Source: Didymodactylos carnosus
Lineage: Eukaryota; Rotifera; Eurotatoria; Philodinida; Philodinidae
Direction of reading: 5' to 3'
Assembly: GCA_905250885.1 (NCBI GenBank)
Contig: CAJNOQ010001668.1
Location: 1-29,477 of the forward strand
DNA length: 29,477 nt
In this document: positions 18,408 through 28,649 of the stretch, piece after piece
Numbering within the stretch: the first letter of the stretch is position 1
Layout of the letters: each line of letters opens with the position of its first letter
The notes under the pieces: generated by a model
Told to the model about the DNA's origin: nothing
The model's input: only the letters and a program-made list of their open reading frames with translations
Database searches by the model: none
Translations under genes and position numbers: made by a program

Positions 18408-20275
18408 GCTGACGAGGGAAGGCCACTAACTCCCTCCTCTCTTTTGAGCTTAAACTCAGTTGATAATAGGTAATCGAACGTGCTGATTCCGAATATCACA
18501 ATGGTTTTTGCCCGCTTTCGGTTTAAAGACCCGTTTTTTAAAGTTCTTGGTTTTTCAATCGAAAACCCATTATCACTAAAAAATTTCCTTGGCCTGTCAA
18601 AATGAAAGAGCACGTCGTCAAACCTACAGAAAACAATTTGTCAAGGTTCTAAGGGAGATTTTGAGCGAGTCTTCTGCGTCTAAAACTTAAAAAAGAGGGA
18701 AAAACCGCTAATATTCTTACACAATTTATAAAAGAAAACTATTGTTTTTCTTTTTCAGAGAAGTTAATCTATGACGATTTTTGAAATTCTCCAGCTAATC
18801 ACGAGAAGCATGAAAATCGTCGAGCTTCATTTCTTTAGCTATCTTTAAACCCCATCGCTGGATATCCAAATCATGAACAACGAGATTCTTTTGTCTTGCA
18901 CCAACTAACTTTTTGTAAACTAAACTGTCCAGATCTTCAGTCTTCTGTCGCTTTGTTCCATGATATTCCAAACATTTTCGAAAATGTGGAATATAACTTC
19001 GGTTTGGGATTATTCGAAATCGGTGATGAATGGCTTTCCAAGATTTCCCATGTTTACTTCCCGGACCTGCATGATCAATAAAATCGATAACTTGACGCAT
19101 AAACTCTTGTGAAAAGCTTCTTAAATTATATTTTTCTAAAGCTAATTCTTTGTCCTTCCAATCTTCATCCATTTCTTCACTTTCTTTCTCATCCAGCATG
19201 GATTTTTCCTCCTCTCCACTCTCTTCATCGTCGGTATAATGGCCGAAATCTAAAGTTGTTTCTTCAACGTAATCAACTTTTTGTCCACTGGCCATTAATT
19301 TAACAGTGTCAGCTAGATGTTCAGCCATTTGTCGCTCCTGTGATGTAATCGGAGACGGTTGTGTAACGGTTGAATTATTTGCAATTAAATCACTCCAAGC
19401 CGAAACGATGTTCTGCGCATTCATTTTGGTTTACGGGAAAAGAGTGACGAAATCTATCGAAATGGTATTACTGTAAGCCTTGTTTTCTCGTCTGTTGGTC
19501 AGTGAACAAACGTTATATTGTGATTTCTTTTGAACTAACCTTTTAATATCGAAAGATGAATATAACCGATACAGTCACACTTTATGGTTTATGAACAATG
19601 CGTTAGATATAGTACTGTCTGAGTTAAAGGAAATTCCCCCCAGAACATAGAGGATAACGCGCAAAAGTATATATATGCATGTTTAAGAATAATAATAGAA
19701 GTGATGATATGATCTAACCGAAGGTGAAGATCATAACAGTTACAGTCTTATTGACTGATGTTCATTGGTTTTAAAATGTCTCTTTATTCACAGAAAATCG
19801 CTGTCTGTATATACGATGGATAACTTATTCTTTAAATAACAAAGATTTTTACGAATCATGGCTCTGAAACTGCTTTATTGCCGCTTTTATCACAAATTGC
19901 TAATAACATGTGTGAAAAAACAGAACAGAAAGAAAAACAGTAGTTTTTCTTCTATAAATTGTGTAAGAATATTAGCGGTTTTTCCCTCTTTTTTAAGTTT
20001 TAGACGCAGAAGACTCGCTCAAAATCTCCCTTAGAACCTTGACAAATTGTTTTCTGTAGGTTTGACGACGTGCTCTTTCATTTTGACAGGCCAAGGAAAT
20101 TTTTTAGTGATAATGGGTTTTCGATTGAAAAACCAAGAACTTTAAAAAACGGGTCTTTAAACCGAAAGCGGGCAAAAACCATTGTGATATTCGGAATCAG
20201 CACGTTCGATTACCTATTATCAACTGAGTTTAAGCTCAAAAGCGAGGAGGCAGTTGGTAGCCTTCCCTCGTTAGC
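18408..20275 (-). mobile_element. DNA transposon, ~350-bp TIRs, degenerate pogo/Tigger-like transposase
   Basis: Left TIR 18408-18757 and right TIR 19927-20275 are about 95 percent complementary. Outer ends are near GCT(G/A)ACGAGGGAAGG; exact tips and target duplication are unclear. The 1.17-kb centre holds the N-terminal part of a transposase (18795-19424, minus). Both TIRs contain the same open frame of over 50 codons facing inward. Its conservation follows from arm homogeneity and does not by itself indicate a protein. The catalytic DDE region is absent, so the copy is non-autonomous. It lies in the gap between filamin exons, just beyond the donor of exon 20554-20307. Confidence 0.8.
18795..19424 (-). 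pseudogene. Transposase N-terminus with CENP-B-type HTH, broken
   Basis: The 209-codon frame has an acidic region (residues ~65-95: DDEESGEEEK, SEEMDEDWKD). A helix-turn-helix-like stretch follows (SWKAIHHRFRIIPNRSYIPHF), then a CENP-B/Tc5-type DNA-binding helix (IQRWGLKIAKEMKLDDFHAS). The TAG at 18795-18797 falls where this family has an invariant Trp. The next codons read LENFKNRHRLTS, the expected continuation (W-L-x-x-F-x-x-R-H), so the stop is probably a TGG-to-TAG change. The frame then runs into the left TIR and stops at 18726-18728. No DDE catalytic domain exists. Assignment to the pogo/Tigger side of Tc1/mariner rests on the HTH pattern only. Confidence 0.7.
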
Positions 20276-20306
20276 TGTTGAAGAGGCATCAGATTAAGAC
20301 ACTTAC

Positions 20307-21362
20307 CGTGACCATACGATCGCCACCAGGAATATTTTGTCCACCAAATTTAATTTTGATCGTATAATTACCCGGATTATGCGCTGTATAAAATATATTG
20401 AATATACCATCTTGGTTATCAACTATGTCAATATCTAAATCGTTTCCATGTGTACTACGGATGCGACACATGACGGCACCTGGTCCAGCTTTGTGCGTAT
20501 ACACTGTAATTGTGTACACTTCACCAACTTGAATATGTGGATTGATCCCAGGATCTGTAACAAAACAAAGCAAATAACATTCAAAATATCATTAGTGATA
20601 AATTATAGCCTACCGAAAATATGACACTTCGATCGATCCCCGATTGGGTCCACTTTTACGCTAAGCGGTGCATTATTGACGGGTATTTCCCCGTAGTTAA
20701 TGCTGATTGTGTACCGTCCAACATCTTCTGGACGATAATGTACGCTATAGTATCATCTTTATTGTCAATTATTTTATTTGGAACAAGTAGACCTTCAAGA
20801 TTCTACAAACATACAAAATAAAGTGGAAGAAACAAAAAAAAATACAGATATTTTCCATGGTATTCTGTTAGATTGTTCAATATAGAATTTTATAAAAGTA
20901 CTTGATCTTAAATTTTTCCTGGAAGAAGAAACTAGTTGCTAAAGTATCGTTGTATTTAATGTACAGCTAAGAGATGTATGACGAAACTCAAACGATTTAA
21001 ACTAACAAATCTGCTCATACTTTAATCAAGATGTTCAAAACCAGCTTCTCTTGTATCAATACGAAAATTGTTAGGTAAGGATGCTGGTACACCACTTCGA
21101 ATGCCTGGACCGTCAACAATAACTTTACGTGGTTCGAAATGTGGCAATATTTGAACGTTGTATGGGCTAAAAAAGCTGAAAGATGACTCAGTTTTTCAAT
21201 AGTCACACTACTCTTTCTCACGATCACCAACCCCCATGGTATTGGATTATCACTCCATGATATATCAACACGATGCTGTCCTTCACTTGCTGATGTAAAT
21301 TCAGCTACATAAATACCTTCACCACGAGATCTAATATGCGCAGGTTTATGTCGACCTTTTCG
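20307..21362 (-). pseudogene. Filamin relic, exons for repeats ~15-17
   Basis: Exons are 21362-21232, 21166-21021, 20802-20614 and 20554-20307, with introns of 65, 218 and 59 bp. Readable motifs are EGIYVAEFTSASEGQHRV, PRKVIVDGPGIRSGVPAS, FRIDTREAGF, VHYRPEDVGRYTISINYG, IPVNNAPLSVKVDP, IQVGEVYTITVYT, KAGPGAVMCRI, NQDGIFNIFYTAHNPGNY and IKIKFGGQNIPGG. Their order matches filamin repeats 15, 16 and 17. Lesions are in-frame TAA at 21022-21024 right before the donor GTATGA, and a one-base loss at 20743/20744 within DNKDDTIA|VHYRPED. The last exon ends at a good donor (GTAAGT) in a phase that does not match the next recognisable exon (13816). The exon for the start of repeat 18 appears to be lost in the 6.5-kb gap. 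Confidence 0.9.
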
Positions 21363-23203
21363 CTAAAAGAAAAAAAAGGTACAACTTAAGACATTCAGAA
21401 ATAAATGTGAAAGTATGATGCTAAATCCACCCTGTATGTGCGTGATTATTCTTAGTGAATTTTTGTTTTTCTTCCTCTTTTTCTTTACGCTCTTAAAAAC
21501 ACTTTTCTTAACTGTCGATGTTCTTTGTAACCTATGTTGATGATCATTATTTGTTGCTCATGTCATGCATTGCGTTCGTGAGTTTGCCATACATCGTAGT
21601 AACTAGTTATTGGCTGAAGGATATCTACTTTTCATTTAAACCTAAAAACAGCTGTTTATTCTTTCTATTGTTGGTTCAATAATCTTGGACTTTTTTCACT
21701 TCTTTTTCGAACACAAATTTTAATCATCTGTCCTAACCTCTAATCCTGATTAGGATTTTTCATCGTTTTTATAAAATAATTCTCTCGCACAAGATACACG
21801 GTTCTGCTCAGCTTCACAATGTAGACAACATGTGAACAACATTTTTCATAATGCATAGAATCTAAAAAGTAGCGAATATCTCAGAAACTAAACATTTCTG
21901 AGAATAATTTTTGCTTGCAAAGTGATAGAGCTGTTCGAATTGAACAATAACTTGATTGATTTTTCTTAATTATCTTCAGAAAAGCTACCACGCTCTTATT
22001 TTCATTTTTTCTGCAATCAGCAAGGCTTTAAACACAAACAATTCTTGATAGAGTTGATAGTGCTCGAAAAGTTCTTCAAAACTGGGTTGCCGAAAAGACC
22101 AAAAAGGCTTGTGGATATGGCGAAAGTTTTAAAAAATAAGAAAAACAGCCGTATTTTGCCATTTTCACCATCAAAAACTATTTTTTCACAAAACCAAAAC
22201 GTCCTTTGTATGCTTCAACAAACTTGTACGTTGTTGCTAAAAATATTTTGTGTTTCAATTTTTCGATCTTCTTGCCACTGAAGAGGAGCAAGAAAAACGC
22301 TAGTATGGCAATAGTCTAAGGCATGGTCTACCTGGACCTATTCATTTTTTGAGCTCTATCGAGAATGGCTCAAAAATCTAAAAGTTCTAGATTTTTAAGC
22401 GTTTTAGGTCCTAATTTTCAACTCACCGATTATTACTTAATTGAATCTCGTTTTTAACCCTGAATATGTCAAAAAAAAAAGATTACATTATATAAAGGAA
22501 CGGAAAGCACATAACCAATTTCTTTCTCTGAATTTTCTCTTTTTGTGTTTTTCCTCCTTCATACTACCTTTTCCCTCTGACTTTTTTTAGTCGTGAGTGT
22601 TCCGACTGTGCATTGTATATATGTTTATAATCCGATCTTTACAACAACCTTAAAAATTGTTTGAATGTTGCAGACAGGATCATATTAGAACAAAATCAAA
22701 TATTGGGTGTGTTGATAAATCTCTAATATTTCATGGATGCTTGAAATAAGTGCAATTACTTTAAATCTGAACACTTAACAGCGGCTTTCTTTTTTTATCA
22801 CGTTATTTCAGGAGATTTTCAAAGAATAGAATTTTTGGAACAAAGCTAAGAAAACACTAAAAACGTAAAATAACAAGACTTTTTGCCTACAATTAGTGAT
22901 CATTATGCTGATTCAGTCGATCTCTTGAATGAAGAGCATTTCAATCCACAGAAAGAAATACAAGCTACTACCGATTTACACCGTTCAGATCCCAAACAAA
23001 CGCACACGTACCGAATTCAGCTTTTCAGATCCTCTAGACTTTTATTGAAGAAAATAGTGAAATACATCATTTTTATGCTTGTTTAGTGCCTCCCCCTCAA
23101 ACAATAAAATCAGAAAACAATACAGGTAGATTTCTCTTGCCTTTACCCCGACCACTATCTACATTTTTTTCCTGTATTGTCGAGCTTTTCCAATCAGTTT
23201 CTA
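21363..23203. other. Gene-free part of a 3.7-kb interruption in the filamin relic
   Basis: No filamin exon, domain or repeat family was recognised. Phase mismatch between the filamin exons ending at 25039 and starting at 21362 implies that an intervening exon (about 30 residues) is missing or unrecognisable. Open frames 22045-22281 and 22883-23086 have no protein-like features. Confidence 0.5.
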
Positions 23204-24445
23204 TTAAGTGGGGGGTCCCCCATTTAGATTTTTCTCTAGCGTTCCCAGTTTGTAGAGAACACTTCGAAGTATATGTCCTGAAGTTTTTTCGGCTTACTGA
23301 AGTTATTTGGCTGAGAAAAAAATTAATTATTTAAAAAAACAAACAGACTTAAAGGTGGCCTATCTTGTAGTTCGTGAAATTCTCTATCAGATGAGGTATT
23401 GCTTGAAATTTTCGTTGAATCCTTATTTTACAAATGGGACTTTAAGCTAGTAGCGCAGGCTAAATTAACGTTAATTAGTACTAATTAATCAATAACCGGA
23501 AGAAAAGAACAAAAGTTTTTACATATTTTCTCGTCCCAAATATTCTGCACACATTTGTCCATCGATCTAGGCAAGAACTAAGTTTTCATGATGAATGGAG
23601 AACGGACAGAAAATTTTATAATAATAACCGCGTGCTCAAAAATTTAACAACATTTTTTTAAGTAATTAATTTTTTTCTCAGTTAAATAATGTAAGTAAGC
23701 TGAGAAAACTTCAGGACATATACTTCGAAGTATCCTCTACAAATTGGGAAGGCTTGAAGAAAAAATTAAAACCTTGAAAATATCACTGGTTTTTGGCTCA
23801 GCGAAGATTTTTTACCTCATCTTACCGCTAGTTTCGCTCGAACCAAGCATTTTGAAGCAAAACTTTTGGTACAAAAGTTGTTCAGAATCAAATTCTGCAG
23901 TCCCTCACGAGAACTTTTTTTAAAATTTTCTGTTTTGGGTTTTTAAATTAAATTTTACGATTTTTAAAATCCTAAAATTTCATATTTTTCAATTTAAAAA
24001 GCAAAAAAAGAAAATTTTAAAACAACCCGCGAGGGACTCCGGAACTCGATTCTGAACAACTTTTGTATCAAGAGTTTTGTTTCAAAATGCTTGCTTCGAG
24101 CGAAACTAGCCGTAAGGCTTTTTTCAAAATACTTTTAGCTCTAAAATTTCTTCGGGAAGGTGAAAGTTAAATTTCTCTGTCAAACTTCATTTGGGAACGA
24201 TGTAAAGTTTTTCTCCTTATACAAATTAATGTTCTCTATTGAACTACGCTAGAATCAACACTTCATATCAAAAAATGAAGTTTTTATTGAAATTTTAAAA
24301 ATAGGGCAAAAAACCTGAAAAAAACTTAAAAACTTTTTTAATCAGAAACTATAAATCCAGGAACTGAAAGCTTTGTTGAGACGTATACTTCGAAGTGTTC
24401 TCCACAAACTGCTGGAAAAAAACGGGTGGCGGACCCCCCCCTTAA
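23204..24445. mobile_element. TTAA-flanked foldback/MITE, piggyBac-like
   Basis: The element spans 23208-24441 and is flanked by TTAA at 23204-23207 and 24442-24445, the target used by piggyBac transposases. Ends are inverted: GTGGGGGGTCC at the left, GGGGGGGGTCC read inward from the right. The inverted match resumes at GTTTGT(A/G)GAGAACACTTCGAAGTATA (23252-23273 and 24389-24410). An internal inverted copy of the same word occurs at about 23715-23742. A second inner hairpin has arms near 23825-23925 and 24010-24115. No ORF. TTAA is common in AT-rich DNA, so the superfamily call is tentative. Confidence 0.55.
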
Positions 24446-25038
24446 ATGAGGTATATCATAGACCTATATAAAAATCATTATATTATCTGAAAGCTATAGA
24501 AACCGATATCCGATTCGTGTTATATCAAATAAGGGAATAAAGTCTGACAGGAGTAGACACATTTCACATAAAATATTTATATCGAAAATGCTAGACAATA
24601 CAGTAGACATATTGAGAAAATAAAACATCACGCTTCTACGAGATTACGACTACATTCATTCTCCACTAGAAAAGATTTGTTCCTTTAACGGCTTACAAAA
24701 CAAAGCCATAATTACGAGTCCTCGGTTTTCTAGAAGCAAAGAATTTACGAAACATAGTATCGGCGTAAAGCACTTTTTTTCTTCGACTAAAACTTATTTC
24801 ATGTTTAGAGAACACTTACTTATGTACAAATCAATAATAGACAAACAAAGAACAATTTTTCTTGGTATGGGCCATTTTTCAAGGGAATAGCTAGTTAAAA
24901 ATTTCAAGACAATTAGAACGCTTTCGTAGAAAAATTAGGACAGCTATGTTGTTTTTTACCATTACGTATTGATACGCATGATTTAGATAGTTTGTTATTC
25001 ACCTAAAACATGTTTGTTATTCAATTTCTTTAACTTAC
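24446..25038. other. Non-coding remainder of filamin intron
   Basis: Nothing recognisable until the splice donor GTAAGT (minus strand, 25038-25033) of the next filamin exon. Confidence 0.5.
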
Positions 25039-25785
25039 CGTGAACATCTGTTATATCAATAGCCGGAGTTCCTGGTCCTGCAGCTTGTCCATCGATCAAA
25101 ATTTCTTGCTGTACATTAGTTCGTTTGAGGCATTTTAACATTAACTTTATTTGCGTCTAATCGATCGCGTACGTTAACACGAAATGGAGAGCCTAAAACA
25201 ATCATTTCTCTATACATCTAAACAATTCTAATTATAGGTACAAAATATGTACCGGATACGTGTTGTTCAGTAAATTTAATTGTAATGTCGTATTGGTCAG
25301 ATTTTATCTATAATGATGACGTTACAGACAAGAGAATTTTACGTGCTGTTTAAAATACATACGAGAAGATATTCCATAATACATGTATCGTCTTAATTAT
25401 CTCGGCAAATCATTTTGGCTTCTGAAACAAGAGAATGAGATGAATCATTCTCAATAAAACATGAAAGAAGTATTTCATACCACTTGGACCTTCGATTCCC
25501 AAACCAAGGCTATCTGTTCCAATTGTAAACGTTGTGGCTTCGTTTGTCGTTGCGCTTTCAAGGCCTTAACATAGAGAATACATAAATTTTAAGGGCTATA
25601 AAGAAGAGAAAACAAATACCTGGACCATAAGCTCGTACACGCGTTGGATCACATCCAGATATAGTGCTAATACGAAATGGACTACCGGGTACTGGAATAT
25701 TTTCGTTGTTCGTTTCGTGTTTCACATTGCTCTTGTAATGTGTCTAACGTTGCTCGTGACAAATGGCCACCGAATATATATACAT
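25039..25785 (-). pseudogene. Filamin relic, exons for repeats ~13-15
   Basis: Exons are ~25785-25620 (secure from about 25705), 25564-25481, 25421-25363, 25307-25253 and 25192-25039, with introns of 55-60 bp. Readable motifs are [89 protein letters not shown] and RTNVQQEILIDGQAAGPG. The order fits the filamin repeat 13-14 junction through repeat 15. Lesions are TAA at 25393-25395 replacing one codon of the DNxDDTC motif, and one extra base in the A-run at 25133-25136. The first exon's beginning also seems out of frame. The actin-binding domain and repeats 1-12 would lie to the right but are not in this window. Confidence 0.9.
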
Positions 25786-28100
25786 CTGAAGAAAACAAGA
25801 CGAAAACGAGGATTACGACAAAACAAAGGCTAACTCAAATGTTAACTAGCAAACACCATGTTAATCGTTGTAACACAAAGAAAACGTTTCCTTAGCAAAG
25901 CACTACTGAAGAAATCTATACATCTACACTGTAACTCGTTCAGAGGATTCATCATCAACATCTCTTTATGTCGCCGGAAGCAATGTGCACCGCTGTTAGA
26001 AGTTCCCTTCCAAGAAGAGCTGTCGAGAATGACCATTTACGTTAACATTTATCCACTCCTTTCTATCTGCTGACTGAATACAAATTTAAGCAATCTCTTT
26101 ATCGTTCAACAGATGTCTCATCTTTCGGAGCAGATAGCGCGTGTACTAAAAGCTTCTATGCGAGAAGTAATATTTTGTTGTGAAGGGAGGGACTGAGATT
26201 TATAGACAACTTTGTGCTTTGTTTTTGTTAAACGAGTGCAAAGTTAGTCTGAAACAATATTGGAAATGATGAAGAGTCCAAAACAAGATCGCAAAATAAA
26301 CTGAAGTGAGTTAAGAAGCCCAAGATGTTAGAAAAAATTTCTACCGCTTATTATAAAAAGATTATTATGGCGCACATTATAAATGACTTCTTTCATAGTT
26401 CTGCTAGAATTATTAATTGAACACTAATTAAAAATGCAGGCAGTATAATCATAATCAGGTTTATATTTAAACTTATTTTAGCTTTCTGCTTTAGACATGG
26501 GACATAAACATTACAGAGGCAAGCCAAGTACACTGGTCTTTTGTAAATAACGAAAACTATGAAGGATAGAACAACCTTTAGTGTTTATAACGAACTGAAA
26601 ACTTCTTAATAAACAGACAAAAAAGTGTTGACAAAGCCTACGACTTTTCCGTTGTAAGAAGCTACCTGCCAATACTACGTGCCAAAAATGGCCGCCGTCG
26701 ATAAAAAATTTTCTTCGCTTTCTCACTGTTAGTTGAAGAAGATTTCATGCAATGTCTTTACAGTTCAATAGATGTCGCTTGATTATGAATATGGTCTTGC
26801 CCAGATATTATGCATAGTAAAAAGCATTTTCTTAATCTATATTTGATGTAATATCCTCGTATGAAGGGAAGACTTCAGATTAGATGTTACGTGATTCATT
26901 GTATCTTATTAATAACTCGCATCTTATCGCATGAAATCATCAAGTCGCCAGCCATAAAAGAAACGTTCAGAAAATGACTGTGTTCGAGTTGCTGGAGAAT
27001 CGAAATACTGAAACAAATAAGACGTGTAAGCTGTTTTGGATATAGAAAACCGCTAATTATTTTAATTCAATAATCTTCTTTTCTTGAAACTCAGGCGTTT
27101 GTAAGTGAAAATGATGTAATCATCTATGCACTTTTGATTTTATGTGCTAACATAAAGGTTTTACATGGCAACAATCACAGTAATTTGGGATAAACGTTTT
27201 ATTTGTTTGCGTGAATCAGTAACAAATGTGGTAGAGATTGGACTACGGATTTCAACCCTAGAGAATGTCCAGTTTATCTGGTCTTGAGAACAGGGTACAG
27301 ACTTATTTACTTATAGTTGTCTGTTTCCTGTTTTTATTTTCTTGTCCTGATCAGCTCTAAGACCAGACCAAGAAAGTGATAAGAACAGATCAAGAAAATC
27401 TGTCTTTTCTGCTGATCAGATAAACAGTAAGTTTGGACTGGTCTTGAGATTTTCCAAGAAACAGACACTGATCAGGGTTGGATAGGCCGTACTTTTCTGT
27501 CTAACTGCAAGAAGGCAAGAGAATTTATTTTCAGTTCTTTTTCCACGTGAGCATTTATATCTATAGATAATCCTCTAGATCGATGTATATATAGTTTATG
27601 TAGTCCAAATTTTTGTATAAGCTATACGGCAGACACGTGCGTGATTGAAGATAAGATATGCTTTCATTATTCTCATTCTAAAACAGACATACAAAAGAGT
27701 GTTCGTTATATACACGACACTTCTTATTTTCTTTACTTGGATTGCAAGCTATTTCTATACTTGAACTTTTTGCAGTTTATATCTGCATTTTTTGACTTTT
27801 TCAAAGTACAGGTACATAAAAAAACGTAATTAATTCACAGGGGAAGTGCACAACAGGTTCATTGAGTGAGTAGGGGACATGCACCGGGTAATTGACTAAG
27901 GATTTTCTGTCTTTTCAAAACCTAGCGTTTCGTAAATTGCTCCGTTAAAAATTTTCTGACTGGATAAGGATGTAGAGCTAACATTTCTCTAAAAATAAGA
28001 GGTTGGGCTGCTCTGTATGATTTGTTTTGAGATATCGGCAGCGATACCTCGAGAATACATAATCGAGTGGTAAACAAGTCTTAATTACTTCCTTTTAATT
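25786..28100. other. 2.3 kb without recognisable genes
   Basis: Open frames at 25842-26073, 26511-26726 and 27641-27829 show no domain-like features. A degenerate direct repeat is seen at about 26092-26125 and 26748-26780 (CAATSTCTTTA..GTTCAA.AGATGTC). Between 27275 and 27480, words such as CTGGTCTTGAGA, CTGATCAGC/GCTGATCAG and AAGAAACAGAC recur in both orientations, without one clean hairpin. Confidence 0.5.
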
Positions 28101-28109
28101 TCTCTCATG

Positions 28110-28495
28110 TTCCAACCTGTATAAATTCTGTCTCAAATTGGTCTACTTCTAATCTCATGTCTCTCAATGTGTCTAAATGTTCTTGGCTTCCATTTAGTTT
28201 TGATCTTTTCCTCTTGTTTACAATCAGCTGTATCTTAATAAAGTCCCTCATTCCGTTGCGTTTTCTGTTCGTTATCTCGGAGTTCTTGTTTCGCACGATC
28301 TTAGGTGGAGTGAACATGCCATTGCTCTTGCTTGTCGACCCAAGCAAGGCGCACTGAGCCGTGTCTTTGGACTCGCTCCGTAAGAGGTTCGACGTCGAAT
28401 CTATCTTTCTTCTATTCTTCTTAAACTTGATTACTGTTGTGCCTTATACGATAGTTCCTTTTCGCTTTCCGTACTTGATTCTGTAAATAATCTTT
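28110..28495 (+). pseudogene. LINE reverse transcriptase fragment (thumb region), decayed
   Basis: On the plus strand, LNVSKCSWLPF (28167 onward) is followed, after a frame change, by VRYLGVLVSHDLRWSEHA (from about 28269). RVFGLAP, a TAA stop (28381-28383) and RRRIYLSSILLKLDYCCALY follow. The K-C ... YLGV-x5-L-W-x-H order is the conserved end of the RT palm and thumb of Jockey/I-like non-LTR elements. Internal stop and frameshift show it is dead. It is oriented opposite to the endonuclease-bearing LINE on its right. Confidence 0.65.
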
Positions 28496-28507
28496 CCTGA
28501 ACAAATC

Positions 28508-28649
28508 CGTGTTTTTCGCCAAGAACTTCATGTTTTTTCCTGAAGAAATTGGTGTTTTTCCAAAAGAACTTTATCTTTTTCACTGAAGAAATCTTGGTTT
28601 TTATACAACAACTTCATCTTTTTCCCTGAAGAAATCGGTGTTATTCCAC
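28508..28649. repeat. ~42-bp minisatellite, about 3 units
   Basis: Three head-to-tail units of 42-43 bp with the core AAGAACTTCATGTTTTTTCC and GAAGAAATCGGTGTTTTTCC. They are clearly the same family as 6106-6285. The repeat abuts the truncated end of the minus-strand LINE fragment (last codon at 28641). Confidence 0.7.

Noticed and set aside
18380-18613. 77-codon minus-strand frame, mirrored at 20070-20297
   Set aside because: It lies in the transposon's terminal inverted repeats. Identity between the two reflects arm homogeneity, and no family was recognised.
22045-23334. Open frames at 22045, 22883 and 23086 as missing filamin exons
   Set aside because: None shows filamin motifs or acceptable phase; the missing exon was not found.
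26511-26726. 71-codon minus-strand frame
   Set aside because: No recognisable motif; surrounded by non-coding sequence.
27275-27480. Apparent inverted-repeat element with CTGATCAGC/GCTGATCAG
   Set aside because: Short words recur in both orientations but no consistent arms, ends or target duplication could be defined.
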